Assembly: GCA_936928855.1 (NCBI GenBank)
Contig: CAKZHZ010000006.1
Span: 1 to 60,613, forward strand
Direction of reading: 5' to 3'
Source of the DNA: an uncultured Polycyclovorans sp.
GTDB lineage: Bacteria; Pseudomonadota; Gammaproteobacteria; Nevskiales; Nevskiaceae
Length of the DNA: 60,613 nucleotides
Positions 20,388-29,789 of this stretch are shown here, piece by piece. How positions within the stretch are numbered: position 1 is the first letter of the stretch; every line of letters begins with the position of its first letter. Under the pieces are notes generated by a model. It was not told the DNA's origin. It made no database searches and saw only the letters and a program-made list of their open reading frames with translations. Both the position numbers and the translations under genes were made by a program.

Positions 20388-21737
20388 ATGTCGCGGCAGT
20401 ACTTCGGAACGGATGGTATTCGCGGGCGCGTCGGTGTGACACCGATGACGCCAGAGTTTGCCGTGCGCCTGGGATGGGCGGCGGGGCAGGTGCTGGGGCG
20501 GGAGCCCGGCGCGCGCGTGGTGATCGGCAAGGATACTCGGCGTTCCGGGTATCTCTTCGAGTCGGCGCTGGAGGCCGGACTTTCCAGCGCCGGTGTCGAG
20601 GTCTTGCTGCTGGGGCCGATTCCGACGCCTGCAGTGGCCTACCTGACCCGTGCGCTACGCGCCGAGGCCGGGATCGTCATCTCCGCCTCGCACAATCCGC
20701 ATCATGACAACGGCGTCAAGTTTTTTGGCCCCCAGGGCGGCAAGCTCAGTGATGCCGTGGAGGCGGAGATCGAGGCTGCGTTGGCTTCGCCGATGAGCAT
20801 GGTGGCGCCCGAAGCGCTGGGGCTGGCGCGTCGCATTGACGATGCCGCGGGTCGCTACATCGAGTTCTGCAAGGCCAGTTTTGGCGACGGCAACCTGGAT
20901 GGACTGAAGCTGGTGGTGGACTGCGCCAATGGAGCGGCCTATCGGGTGGGGCCCGCCGTGTTTGATGAGTTGGGGGCCTCGGTGCTTGAGGTTCTCGGTG
21001 GTGAGCCCGACGGTTTCAATATCAATCATGGCTGCGGCTCGACACATCTGGCGGCCTTGCAGGAGGCTGTGCGTCGCACCGGTGCCGATGTCGGCATTGC
21101 GTTTGACGGGGATGCGGACCGCTGTCTGCTGGTGGACGCCAACGGCGAGGTGGTCGATGGCGACCAGATCCTATTTGCGATCGCCCGTGGGCGGCATGCT
21201 GCGGGCACGCTGAAAGGCCCGGTCGTCGGGACCTTGATGTCGAACCTGGGGTTGGAGCAGGCCCTGACCGAAATGGGCGTGCCGTTCGAGCGTACCGCGG
21301 TGGGCGATCGCTATGTCATGGAGCGGTTGCAGGCCACCGGCGGCATGCTGGGGGGCGAAACGTCCGGCCACACCTTGTGCCTGGATCGGTCGACGACCGG
21401 AGATGGTTGCGTCACGGCCCTGCAGGTGCTGGCGATCATGGCACGCGAAGGGAAGGGCCTTGCGGATCTGGTATCCGGCATGACGCGCTGCCCGCAGGTC
21501 CTCATCAATGTGCCGGTGCAGGGGGACGCCAAGGCGCTCATGACGCACCCGCCGCTGCAGCAGGCCGAAGTGGCCGAATCCCAGGCGCTTGCGGGACGTG
21601 GCCGGATCCTGTTGCGCCCTTCCGGGACGGAGCCCTTGCTGCGGGTCATGGTGGAGGCGCACGATGCCGACGAATGTCGGCAGATCGCCGAACGCCTGGC
21701 GGGGGTGGTACGGAGCCTGGCGCCCACGGCGGACTGA
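20388..21737 (+). CDS. glmM: Phosphoglucosamine mutase
   Basis: 449 residues. Converts glucosamine-6-phosphate to glucosamine-1-phosphate for peptidoglycan and LPS precursors. N-terminal RQYFGTDGIRGRVG, active phosphoserine in VISASHNPHHDNG, metal loop DGDADRCLL, sugar loop GGETSGH, and phosphate-binding RPSGTEPLLRVM. It starts 20 bp after folP, as in E. coli. Confidence 0.97.
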   Translation: MSRQYFGTDGIRGRVGVTPMTPEFAVRLGWAAGQVLGREPGARVVIGKDTRRSGYLFESALEAGLSSAGVEVLLLGPIPTPAVAYLTRALRAEAGIVISASHNPHHDNGVKFFGPQGGKLSDAVEAEIEAALASPMSMVAPEALGLARRIDDAAGRYIEFCKASFGDGNLDGLKLVVDCANGAAYRVGPAVFDELGASVLEVLGGEPDGFNINHGCGSTHLAALQEAVRRTGADVGIAFDGDADRCLLVDANGEVVDGDQILFAIARGRHAAGTLKGPVVGTLMSNLGLEQALTEMGVPFERTAVGDRYVMERLQATGGMLGGETSGHTLCLDRSTTGDGCVTALQVLAIMAREGKGLADLVSGMTRCPQVLINVPVQGDAKALMTHPPLQQAEVAESQALAGRGRILLRPSGTEPLLRVMVEAHDADECRQIAERLAGVVRSLAPTAD

Positions 21738-21763
21738 ACGAAGACGAACGAGAGGACAAGCAG

Positions 21764-22534
21764 ATGACGCGTACCCCCCTGGTGATGGGTAACTGGAAGA
21801 TGAACGGCAGCCGCGACGACAACGCGGCCTTGCTCCGTGACCTGCTGCTGGAGGTCAAGAAGTTCGGTGGTATCGAGGTGGCGGTATGCCCGCCAGCGGT
21901 GTACCTCGACAGCGTGGCGCAGCAGATTGCCGGTTCGCCGGTGCGTCTAGGCGGGCAGAATCTGTGCGAGCAGCCGTCTGCCGGTGCGTTTACCGGCGAG
22001 ATCCACGGCAATATGCTGCGGGAGTTCGGTTGTCGATACGTGCTGGTGGGGCACTCGGAACGCCGCAGCCTGTATGGCGAGACCGATGATCGGGTGGCGG
22101 AGAAATTCGTCACCGCGCAATCCTGCGGACTGGTGCCGGTGCTCTGTATTGGCGAGACCCTGGAGGACCGTGAGTCCGGGCAGACCGAGACGGTATTGGC
22201 CCGGCAGCTGGATGCGGTGCTGACGCGCGCCGGGATCGCGGCCTTCCGCAATGCGGTGGTCGCCTATGAGCCGGTCTGGGCCATTGGTACGGGGCGCACG
22301 GCCTCGCCGGAGCAGGCGCAGGCTGCGCATGCATTTGTACGCAGCCGTTTGCAGGCGGGCGATGCTAAAATCGCCGGTTTGGTCCCCTTGCTGTACGGTG
22401 GCAGTGTCAACGCGGACAATGCCGCCACCTTGTTTGCTCAATCCGACGTCGATGGTGGTCTGATCGGCGGCGCCTCGCTCAAGGCGGGTGCGTTCCTGGC
22501 GATCTGCGCCGCCGCACATGCCCGTAATGGTTAA
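21764..22534 (+). CDS. tpiA: Triosephosphate isomerase
   Basis: 256 residues. Interconverts DHAP and glyceraldehyde-3-phosphate. Substrate Lys in GNWKMNG, electrophilic His in VGHSERR, catalytic Glu in AYEPVWAIGTG and phosphate-binding LLYGGSVN and GLIGGASL. Its place between glmM and secG is typical of pseudomonads and relatives, not of E. coli. ATG 21764 follows GAGAGGAC. Confidence 0.97.
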   Translation: MTRTPLVMGNWKMNGSRDDNAALLRDLLLEVKKFGGIEVAVCPPAVYLDSVAQQIAGSPVRLGGQNLCEQPSAGAFTGEIHGNMLREFGCRYVLVGHSERRSLYGETDDRVAEKFVTAQSCGLVPVLCIGETLEDRESGQTETVLARQLDAVLTRAGIAAFRNAVVAYEPVWAIGTGRTASPEQAQAAHAFVRSRLQAGDAKIAGLVPLLYGGSVNADNAATLFAQSDVDGGLIGGASLKAGAFLAICAAAHARNG

Positions 22535-22540
22535 TTGTTC

Positions 22541-22903
22541 ATGTATACCGCACTTGTCATCATCCAGGTCCTGATTTCGGTTGTATTGGTCGGCCTGATT
22601 CTCATCCAGCACGGGAAAGGCGCCGACGCTGGGGCTGCTTTCGGCAGTGGGGCTTCAGGCACGGTGTTCGGTGCGCGCGGTTCCGCCAATTTTCTGTCTC
22701 GCACGACGGCGTGGCTCGCTACCGGATTCTTCCTCGTGAGCCTGGCGCTTGCCTACCTGGTGCACGCAGATCGTCCCGTGGATTCGGTCGTCGACCGCAT
22801 GGCGGCGCCCGCCGAGGCCCCGGCTGTGCCGGATGCCTCTGTTGCGGATTCCGTCATTCCGGACAGCGAGCCGGTACCGACGACACCGGTGATTCCCGAA
22901 TAA
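22541..22903 (+). CDS. secG: Preprotein translocase subunit SecG
   Basis: 120 residues. Two transmembrane helices (about 3-23 and 52-72) enclose the conserved cytoplasmic loop HGKGADAGAAFGSGASGTVFG. SecG assists SecYE/SecA protein export. The C-terminal tail is long, acidic and Pro-rich. ATG 22541 matches the family start; TTG 22535 is possible. The tRNA-Leu gene follows 69 bp later, as in E. coli. Confidence 0.95.
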   Translation: MYTALVIIQVLISVVLVGLILIQHGKGADAGAAFGSGASGTVFGARGSANFLSRTTAWLATGFFLVSLALAYLVHADRPVDSVVDRMAAPAEAPAVPDASVADSVIPDSEPVPTTPVIPE

Positions 22904-22972
22904 GGCGATATTTTCGGTGCAGGGGCTGGCGGCTGGCCGGTCCAGGCGCTATGATTCGCGCCCCCGATCGAC

Positions 22973-23057
22973 GCCCATGTGGTGGAATTGGTAGACACAC
23001 TACCTTGAGGTGGTAGCGGCGAGAGCCTTGGGAGTTCGAGTCTCCCCGTGGGCACCA
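22973..23057 (+). tRNA. tRNA-Leu(GAG)
   Basis: 85 nt including an encoded CCA. The acceptor stem GCCCATG pairs with CGTGGGC with one T-G wobble. The anticodon stem CTACC/GGTAG encloses loop TTGAGGT, giving anticodon GAG. The long variable arm is leucine-type. Equivalent to E. coli leuU, which also follows secG. Confidence 0.97.
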
Positions 23058-23142
23058 AGAATGGGTGCCGGGAATGGCAGGTCGAAACGGGAAAAGTGGT
23101 TGAGGCGATACGGGTTTGGTTGTATACTTATCGTCTGTCTGG

Positions 23143-23219
<77 letters not shown>

Positions 23220-23235
23220 CATTATTGGTTGGTCC

Positions 23236-23260
23236 AGGCCCCTTGCGGGCCTTTTTTATT
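23236..23260 (+). terminator. Rho-independent terminator between tRNA-fMet and rimP
   Basis: AGGCCC (23236-23241) and GGGCCT (23247-23252) form a 6-bp stem with a 5-nt loop, followed by six T. It would end most tRNA transcripts and leave part read-through into rimP-nusA-infB. E. coli has a comparable arrangement downstream of metY. Confidence 0.85.
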
Positions 23261-23281
23261 GCGTAGGGTTGCAGGAGCCAC

Positions 23282-23752
23282 ATGCTGGAAACGCGTTTGC
23301 AGGCATTGCTGACCCCGGTCGTGGAAGGCTTGGGGTACGAACTCGTCCTGATCGAATTTCAGGGTGCTGGTCGCTCGGCAACGTTGCGCCTGTTCATCGA
23401 CTCGCCGGGCGGAATCATCGTCGCCGACTGCGAACGCGTCAGTCGTGAGGTCGCAGCCCTGCTGGACGTCGAGGATCCCATTCCGTCGGCATATCAACTT
23501 GAAGTGTCATCGCCCGGGCTGGATCGCCCATTGGTCACGCCGGCGCACTATCAGCGCTTCTTGGGTGAACAGGTCCGGGTGCAGCTGGTGGCGCCGCGAG
23601 ATAACCGGCGCAAATGGTTGGGGGTATTGCTTTCCGCTGACGACGACGGCATCGAGCTGATGGCGGCGGAAGGGCGTGTGACCTTGTCTTATTCGGAGAT
23701 CGAGCGGGCCCGTCTGGTGCCCGATTTTGACCGGGAACTGGCGAAATCATGA
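23282..23752 (+). CDS. rimP: Ribosome maturation factor RimP
   Basis: 156 residues. The N-terminal domain contains GLGYELVLIEFQG and RLFIDSPGGIIVADCERVSREV; the central EVSSPGLDRPL is the family hallmark; the C-terminal SH3-like domain ends with YSEIERARLVPDF. RimP helps 30S subunit maturation. Its last 4 bases overlap nusA (ATGA). Confidence 0.96.
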   Translation: MLETRLQALLTPVVEGLGYELVLIEFQGAGRSATLRLFIDSPGGIIVADCERVSREVAALLDVEDPIPSAYQLEVSSPGLDRPLVTPAHYQRFLGEQVRVQLVAPRDNRRKWLGVLLSADDDGIELMAAEGRVTLSYSEIERARLVPDFDRELAKS

Positions 23753-25236
23753 ACAAGAACATTCTGCTGATGGTGGATGTGGTCTCCAACGAGAAAGGCG
23801 TGGAGAAGGAAATCATCTTCCAGGCGTTGGAGGCTGCTCTGGCGTCGGCCACCAAAGAGCATCATGGGGATGAGGCGGAGATCCGTGTCGCTATTGATCG
23901 CGAAACGGGTGAATACGAAAGCTTTCGCCGCTGGACTGTGTTCGAGGACGACTCCGAGGAGTTCGAATATCCAGAGCGCCAGATCAAGCTGACCTACGCG
24001 CAGAAGGATCACCCGGAGATTCAGCCGGGCGAAGTCATCGAGCAGACGGTACCGTCCGTGGACTTCGGGCGCATCGGCGCGCAGAAGGCCAAGCAGGTCA
24101 TCGTGCAGAAGGTGCGGGAAGCTGAGCGTGCCATGGTCGTCGAGGCCTACAGCGAGCGCGTGGGCGAGCTCATCACCGGCATGGTGAAGCGTATCGAGCG
24201 TGGCGCGGTCATCATGGATCTCGGAAACAACGCGGAAGCGATCATTCCGCGTGAGCATGTCATTCCGCGTGAGCCGATCCGGCCTGGTGACCGTGTTCGT
24301 GGCTACATCTATGAAGTGAGCCCCCAGATCCGCGGGCCTCAGATTTTTGTGTCCCGCACTGATCCGCGCTACCTCATGGAGTTGTTCAAGCTTGAGGTTC
24401 CGGAAATCGCACAGGGACTGATCGAACTGAAGGGAGCGGCACGTGATCCCGGTCTTCGCGCCAAGATTGCGGTGCAGGCCAAGGACAAACGAATCGATCC
24501 GGTGGGCGCCTGTGTCGGGATGCGCGGCTCGCGTGTGCAGGCTGTTTCCAACGAGCTGGCGGGTGAGCGTGTCGACATCGTGCCGTGGGACGAGAACGTG
24601 GCGCAGTTCGTGGTGAACGCGATGGCGCCGGCAGAAGTCGAGAACATCGTGGTCGATGAAGATGCTCACGCCATGACCATTGGGGTGTCCGAGGAGAAGC
24701 TTGCCCAGGCCATTGGTCGCGGTGGGCAGAACGTCAGGCTTGCATCGGAGTTGACTGGCTGGACGCTCAACGTGATGACGGCTGCGGATGCGGAAGCGCG
24801 CCGCGAGTCGGAAAACCAGAACATCCAGGAGATGTTCATGGAAGCACTGGATGTCGATGCCGAGGTGGCGCTGGTGCTGGTGCAGGAAGGCTTCACCACG
24901 CTGGAGGAGATTGCCTACCTGCCCGACGAGGAAATGCTTGAGATCGAGGAGTTCGATGAGCAGATCGTTGAGGAGCTCAAGAATCGCGCTCAGGACGTGC
25001 TGCTCACCAAGGCAATCGCGCGCGCTGAGCGGCAGGCATCGGTGAAGCCCGCGGATGATCTGCTGGAGGTGGAGGGGGTCGACGAGGAGACCGCTTTCGT
25101 GCTGGCGGAAGCGGGCGTCGTGACCGCTGAAGATCTCGCGGATCTCGCGACCGATGAACTGCTCGAGAAAGTCTCGATGGACGAGGCGCTGGCCTCACAA
25201 CTGATCATGGCTGCGCGCGACAAGGTTTACGCCTGA
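23749..25236 (+). CDS. nusA: Transcription termination/antitermination factor NusA
   Basis: 495 residues, full length. N-terminal RNA-polymerase-binding domain, S1 domain (ITGMVKRIERGAVIMDLG, about 135-200), two KH domains (VGACVGMRGSRVQAV and LAQAIGRGGQNVRLASEL), then two acidic C-terminal repeats (about 365-420 and 440-495) like the alpha-CTD and lambda-N binding repeats of E. coli. Controls pausing, termination and antitermination. ATG overlaps the rimP stop. Confidence 0.97.
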   Translation: MNKNILLMVDVVSNEKGVEKEIIFQALEAALASATKEHHGDEAEIRVAIDRETGEYESFRRWTVFEDDSEEFEYPERQIKLTYAQKDHPEIQPGEVIEQTVPSVDFGRIGAQKAKQVIVQKVREAERAMVVEAYSERVGELITGMVKRIERGAVIMDLGNNAEAIIPREHVIPREPIRPGDRVRGYIYEVSPQIRGPQIFVSRTDPRYLMELFKLEVPEIAQGLIELKGAARDPGLRAKIAVQAKDKRIDPVGACVGMRGSRVQAVSNELAGERVDIVPWDENVAQFVVNAMAPAEVENIVVDEDAHAMTIGVSEEKLAQAIGRGGQNVRLASELTGWTLNVMTAADAEARRESENQNIQEMFMEALDVDAEVALVLVQEGFTTLEEIAYLPDEEMLEIEEFDEQIVEELKNRAQDVLLTKAIARAERQASVKPADDLLEVEGVDEETAFVLAEAGVVTAEDLADLATDELLEKVSMDEALASQLIMAARDKVYA

Positions 25237-25265
25237 GCGCCGCCCAGTCACATAACGGAATTCGC

Positions 25266-27959
25266 ATGTCGACGGTTACAGTCAAAGATTTTGCCAATGA
25301 ACTGAATCGCTCGGTGACCGAGCTGCTGGCCCAGTTCCGCGAGGCGGGCGTCACCGTGAAAGACGAGTCCTCGGAAATCAGTGCCCAGGACAAGCTCGCG
25401 TTGCTGAGTTACTTGCGTCAGAAGACCCGTGCCGCCGGTGCGCCGCTGTCGATGGCGCCTGAGGGCGGTGAGCGACGGATCACACTGAAGCGCAAGGAAA
25501 CCTCGGAGCTGCGGCTGGGCGGCGCACGTGGCGCACCCGCCAAGACCGTCAGCATTGAGGTGCGCAAGAAGCGCACCATCCTCAAGCAGGATCCGGTCGA
25601 GGCATCTGCTGCGGTGCCGGTGGCCGCCGCCCCCGAGGTGGACGAGGCACGCGAGGCCGCAGCCGCGGAAGCTGCGGCGGCGGAAGCGGCTCGTATCGAG
25701 CGGGAAGCTGCTGAAAAGCAGGCTGCTGAGGCCGCTGCGGAAGCGGAGCGGCAGGCCCAGGAAACCGCCGAACGGGAAGCCCGAGAGGCACGCGAAGCGG
25801 CCGAGCGCGCACAGCAGGAGGCTGATGAAAAGCTGCGCCGGGACAAGGAGCAGCACGAGAAGCAGCTGCAGGAAGATCCGCTGTACCGTCAGCGCTGGGA
25901 GGCGGGGCAGGCACGCCGCCGTGCCGAAGAGAACCTGCGCCGTGCCGCTGAGATGCGCGCGGCCAACCCGCAGCCTGCAACCCCGGCAGCCCCGGCGGCC
26001 GCGCCAGCTGGTGCGGCTCGACGCAATGACCGGCGCGGCGGGGCGGAGCGGGGCGGGCGTACCGAACTGCACCTTTCAGAGGGCAAGTCCGGCAAGCGTG
26101 AGAAGAAAGGCCGCAAGGGGTCCGCCGGGCGTGTGCGGGTCGACAATCAGCACACCTTTGAGCGTCCGACTGCGCCAGTGGTTCGGGATGTCGAAGTGCC
26201 CGAGGTAATCACGGTTGGTGAGCTGGCCAATCGGATGGCGGTCAAGGCGACCGACCTGATCAAGGTGATGATGAAGAATGGCCTGATGGCCACGATCAAC
26301 CAAAGCCTGGATCAGGACACCGCAGCCTTGATGGTCGAGGAGATGGGGCACCGCGTGACCATGGTGAAAGCCACGGATGCCGAGGAATCACTCGAGCAGG
26401 CCGCGTTTGCCGATGTCAGCGATGCCGAGCTGCTGCCGCGCCCACCGGTGGTCACCATCATGGGGCACGTTGACCATGGCAAGACCAGCCTGCTTGATTA
26501 CATTCGCAAGACCCGTGTCGCCGCTGGCGAGGCGGGGGGCATCACGCAGCATATCGGCGCCTACCATGTCGAGACGGACAAGGGCGTTGTGAGCTTTCTG
26601 GATACGCCAGGGCATGCGGCGTTCACCCGTATGCGTGCGCGCGGCGCCCAGATCACCGACGTGGTGATCCTGGTGGTGGCTGCCGATGACGGGGTGATGC
26701 CTCAGACGCGCGAAGCCATTCAGCATGCGCGTGCCGCCGGTGCGCCGATGGTTGTGGCCATCACCAAGATCGATAAGCCCGAGGCCGATGTGGATCGGGT
26801 CAAGAATGATCTCGCGAAGGAAGAAGTGATTCCCGAGGAGTGGGGAGGCGACACCCAGATGGTGGGCGTCTCCAGTCATACCGGCGACGGTATTGATGAT
26901 CTGCTGGACGCCATCCTGGTGCAGTCCGAGGTCCTGGAGTTGAGTGCGCCGGTGGATGCGGATGCCCGCGGTACCGTGGTGGAAGCTTCACTCGAGAAAG
27001 GGCGCGGTCCGGTGGCGACTGTGCTGGTGCGGTCGGGCACCCTGAACCAGGGTGACGTGGTGCTGTCCGGCCGCTTCTTCGGGCGCGTTCGTGCCCTGTT
27101 TGATGAGGCGGGCCGCCCGGTCAAGAGTGCGGGCCCCTCCATTCCGGTGCAGGTACTGGGGCTTTCCGGGGTTCCGGATGCCGGTGATGACGTGGTGGTG
27201 GTCGCTGACGAGCGCAAGGCGCGCGAGCTGGCGGACCTGCGCGAAGTGAAGATGCGTGAGCAGAAGCTTGCGCAGAACCAGGCCATGCGCATGGATCAGA
27301 TCCTGGCCCGCATGGGCGAGGGCGAGGTCAAGCAGCTCAACCTGATGATCAAGGCGGATGTGCAGGGCTCGTCCGAGGCGCTGGCCGAATCGCTCCGCAA
27401 GCTGCCCAGCGAAGAAGTGCGAATCAACGTGCTGTCGTCCGCCATCGGTGGTATCAACGAGTCCGACATCGACCTTGCACTGGCCTCCAAGGCCATCATC
27501 ATCGGCTTCAATGTTCGTGCCGACGGGGGCGCGCGCAAGCGCATCCAGGAGACCGGCGTCGACGTCCGTTACTACTCGATCATCTACAACGTGCTCGATG
27601 ATGTCGCGGATGCGGTCTCCGGGCTGTTGGGAACCGAGACGCGCGAGCAGATCGTGGGCATTGCCCAGGTGCGTGACGTGTTCCGCAGCCAGAAGCTGGG
27701 CAGCATCGCCGGCTGTCTGGTGCTGGAAGGATCGGTGCAGCGGAGCCTTCCGATCCGCGTGCTGCGCGACAACACGGTCATTTACGAGGGCACGCTGGAG
27801 TCGCTGCGTCGCTTCAAGGACGATGTGCAGAAGGTCGAAGCCGGTACCGAATGCGGTATCGGGGTGAAGGACTACAACGACGTCAAGGTCGGCGATCAGA
27901 TCGAATGCTTCCAGCGCGTCGAAGTCCGGCGTACCGTGAAGGCCACTGCCGCCGCCTGA
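25266..27959 (+). CDS. infB: Translation initiation factor IF-2
   Basis: 897 residues. The N-terminal IF2 domain (VKDFANELNRSVTELLAQF) is followed by a long low-complexity Ala/Glu/Arg region (about 120-290), a second IF2-N domain, and the GTPase: G1 GHVDHGKTS, G3 DTPGHAAF, G4 TKIDKP, then domains II-IV ending in VKVGDQIECFQRVEV. It delivers fMet-tRNA to the 30S subunit. It lies 29 bp after nusA. Internal starts for shorter IF2 forms, as in E. coli, cannot be judged here. Confidence 0.97.
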   Translation: MSTVTVKDFANELNRSVTELLAQFREAGVTVKDESSEISAQDKLALLSYLRQKTRAAGAPLSMAPEGGERRITLKRKETSELRLGGARGAPAKTVSIEVRKKRTILKQDPVEASAAVPVAAAPEVDEAREAAAAEAAAAEAARIEREAAEKQAAEAAAEAERQAQETAEREAREAREAAERAQQEADEKLRRDKEQHEKQLQEDPLYRQRWEAGQARRRAEENLRRAAEMRAANPQPATPAAPAAAPAGAARRNDRRGGAERGGRTELHLSEGKSGKREKKGRKGSAGRVRVDNQHTFERPTAPVVRDVEVPEVITVGELANRMAVKATDLIKVMMKNGLMATINQSLDQDTAALMVEEMGHRVTMVKATDAEESLEQAAFADVSDAELLPRPPVVTIMGHVDHGKTSLLDYIRKTRVAAGEAGGITQHIGAYHVETDKGVVSFLDTPGHAAFTRMRARGAQITDVVILVVAADDGVMPQTREAIQHARAAGAPMVVAITKIDKPEADVDRVKNDLAKEEVIPEEWGGDTQMVGVSSHTGDGIDDLLDAILVQSEVLELSAPVDADARGTVVEASLEKGRGPVATVLVRSGTLNQGDVVLSGRFFGRVRALFDEAGRPVKSAGPSIPVQVLGLSGVPDAGDDVVVVADERKARELADLREVKMREQKLAQNQAMRMDQILARMGEGEVKQLNLMIKADVQGSSEALAESLRKLPSEEVRINVLSSAIGGINESDIDLALASKAIIIGFNVRADGGARKRIQETGVDVRYYSIIYNVLDDVADAVSGLLGTETREQIVGIAQVRDVFRSQKLGSIAGCLVLEGSVQRSLPIRVLRDNTVIYEGTLESLRRFKDDVQKVEAGTECGIGVKDYNDVKVGDQIECFQRVEVRRTVKATAAA

Positions 27960-27969
27960 ATGTCCGTCC

Positions 27970-28380
27970 ATGCCCCGTGAGTTTTCCCGAAAACTGCGTG
28001 TCAACACACAGCTCCAGCAGGTGTTGGCGACCTTGATCCGCAGCGAGTTGCGTGATCCGCGAGTTGCCGGCGTCACGGTGACCGGCGCGGATGTGGCGAA
28101 GGACCTCCGGCATGCCAAGGTCCGCGTCAGCGTTCTCGGCAGTGACGAGGATCTGGCGGCGGCCGTTCAGGTGTTGAATCGGGCGGCTGGCCGTTTGCGG
28201 CATGGTGTTGGACGCGTGCTGTCGTTGCGATACCTGCCTGAGCTGCACTTTCAGGCCGACGAGGAGCTGCGAACCGGGGATCGCCTCGGTGCTTTGATTC
28301 GCACCGCGGTGCGTGAGGATGACGTCCATGCGCGGACGCGTGGTGACGATGCGCCGGCTGTGGAGCCGGATGCCGAATGA
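27970..28380 (+). CDS. rbfA: Ribosome-binding factor A
   Basis: 136 residues. KH-like fold with REFSRKLRVNTQLQQVLA, IRSELRDPRVAGVTVTGADV and LSLRYLPELHFQADEELRTG, all typical RbfA segments. Needed for 16S 5'-end maturation. Ends overlapping truB (ATGA) by 4 bases. Confidence 0.95.
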   Translation: MPREFSRKLRVNTQLQQVLATLIRSELRDPRVAGVTVTGADVAKDLRHAKVRVSVLGSDEDLAAAVQVLNRAAGRLRHGVGRVLSLRYLPELHFQADEELRTGDRLGALIRTAVREDDVHARTRGDDAPAVEPDAE

Positions 28381-29294
28381 GCAAGCCGCGGCGCCCGCGG
28401 CGCACGGTCAGCGGCATCCTCTTGCTCGACAAACCGCTTGGCTGGTCGTCCAACGCGGCGCTGATCGAGGTGCGGAAGCGTTATCAGGCGGACAAGGCAG
28501 GTCATATCGGCAGTCTTGACCCGCTGGCCACCGGCCTGTTGCCGATCTGCCTGGGGCAGGCCACCAAGCTGTGCGGTCAACTCCTGGCTTCCGATAAGTG
28601 CTACCGGGCAACAGTGGTTCTCGGCGCCTCCACGGATACCGGCGATGTCGAGGGGCAGGTCACCGAGCGCAGTGATCTTGCCGGCTATGAGCCAGAACGA
28701 TTGTCGGCGGTCGCAGCGGCGTTTCTGGGGCCCCAGCAGCAAACCCCACCGATGTACTCGGCGATCAAGCAGCAGGGTGTTCGCCTGTACCAGCTTGCGC
28801 GCGAGGGTGAAGTGGTGGAGCGGGCGCCACGCGATATTGTCATTCATGCCTTGAGCCTGGTGCCGTCCGGGCCGGATCGTTTTGACATGGAGGTGCGGTG
28901 CTCCAAGGGCACCTACGTCCGAGTGCTGGCGGAGGACATCGCCAGGGCGCTCGGGCAAGTCGGGCATCTGGTGGCCTTGAGAAGGACCGCAGCCGGCCCG
29001 TTCCAGGGGCCGATGCTTGCCTTCGATGCCCTCACCGCGACGTCCGCCCAAGGCGGGCTGCCCGCTTTGGATGCGCTGCTGCTCCCGCTTTCGGCGGCCT
29101 TGCCCGAATGGGCCAGGGTGGCGGTTTCAGCCGATCAGGCCGCGTTGTTGCGACGTGGGGGCAGGGTTCCCCTGCCGGGTGCGGCAGCCGGCGATGTGGC
29201 GGTGATCGATCCGACGGGTGACGTTGTTTGTCTCGGCGAGGTGCGTGAGGCGCAGCTACAGCCCCGACGGTGGTTGTCTGACCGCTATCCCTGA
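28377..29294 (+). CDS. truB: tRNA pseudouridine-55 synthase TruB
   Basis: 305 residues. Motif I GILLLDKPLGWSSN, the catalytic Asp in KAGHIGSLDPLATGLLP, and the C-terminal RCSKGTYVRVLAEDIARALG. Makes pseudouridine 55 in the T loop of tRNAs. Start overlaps rbfA. A promoter for rpsO follows within 40 bp of the stop. Confidence 0.96.
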   Translation: MSKPRRPRRTVSGILLLDKPLGWSSNAALIEVRKRYQADKAGHIGSLDPLATGLLPICLGQATKLCGQLLASDKCYRATVVLGASTDTGDVEGQVTERSDLAGYEPERLSAVAAAFLGPQQQTPPMYSAIKQQGVRLYQLAREGEVVERAPRDIVIHALSLVPSGPDRFDMEVRCSKGTYVRVLAEDIARALGQVGHLVALRRTAAGPFQGPMLAFDALTATSAQGGLPALDALLLPLSAALPEWARVAVSADQAALLRRGGRVPLPGAAAGDVAVIDPTGDVVCLGEVREAQLQPRRWLSDRYP

Positions 29295-29302
29295 TTTGTC
29301 TA

Positions 29303-29332
29303 TTGCAGCTTTTCGGTGTGGAAAGCTACAAT
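29303..29332 (+). promoter_or_regulatory. Probable sigma-70 promoter for rpsO
   Basis: TTGCAG (29303-29308) and TACAAT (29327-29332) with an 18-bp spacer lie in an AT-rich gap after truB and 55 bp before rpsO. The segment between also holds an imperfect inverted repeat (AGCTTT and AAAGCT). E. coli rpsO has its own promoter at this place. Confidence 0.6.
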
Positions 29333-29386
29333 ATTGGACTTTATTACCGTTTGTTTTTCGACTGACCGATTTATCCGGAGTTTTTC

Positions 29387-29656
29387 ATGACGATGTCCGT
29401 GGCCGATAAGGCTGAAGTGGCCCAGAAGTTCGCACGCACGCCCGGCGATACCGGTTCGCCCGAGGTGCAGATTGCGCTTCTGACGGCCCGTATCAGCAGC
29501 CTGAGCACGCATTTCTCTGATCACAAGAAAGATCACCATTCGCGTCGCGGCCTGCTGAAGATGGTCAACCAGCGCCGTGGCCTGCTGGATTACCTGAAGC
29601 GCAAGAGCGAAAGCCGCTACCTGAAGCTGATCGCCGATCTCGGTCTGCGTCGCTAG
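29387..29656 (+). CDS. rpsO: 30S ribosomal protein S15
   Basis: 89 residues. FARTPGDTGSPEVQIALLT and the rRNA-binding DHKKDHHSRRGLLKMVNQRR are S15 hallmarks. Binds the central domain of 16S rRNA. Two starts are possible (ATG 29387 or ATG 29393); the second matches the usual 88- to 89-residue size after Met removal equally well. Confidence 0.97.
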   Translation: MTMSVADKAEVAQKFARTPGDTGSPEVQIALLTARISSLSTHFSDHKKDHHSRRGLLKMVNQRRGLLDYLKRKSESRYLKLIADLGLRR

Positions 29657-29727
29657 GTCTGTGAGGGATCACGCTCGCGGCCCGCTGATGTTCATGGCCC
29701 GTTCGTTGACCCGTATTTCGAACCTTC

Positions 29728-29769
29728 AAGAAGCCGCCGGACCCTCGACACGAGGCCGGGCGGCTTCTT
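29728..29769 (+). terminator. Hairpin between rpsO and pnp
   Basis: AAGAAGCCGCC (29728-29738) pairs with GGCGGCTTCTT (29759-29769), and inside CCTCG (29743-29747) pairs with CGAGG (29751-29755). The T-run is short. In E. coli this interval holds an attenuating terminator and an RNase III processing hairpin of the pnp leader that allows PNPase autoregulation; this hairpin could serve either role. Confidence 0.6.
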
Positions 29770-29789
29770 CCATTTGAGGAGCTCAAAAC

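Noticed and set aside
25620..25990. Repetitive Ala/Glu-coding segment as a DNA repeat
   Set aside because: It is the normal low-complexity linker of IF-2, with no exact repeat unit.
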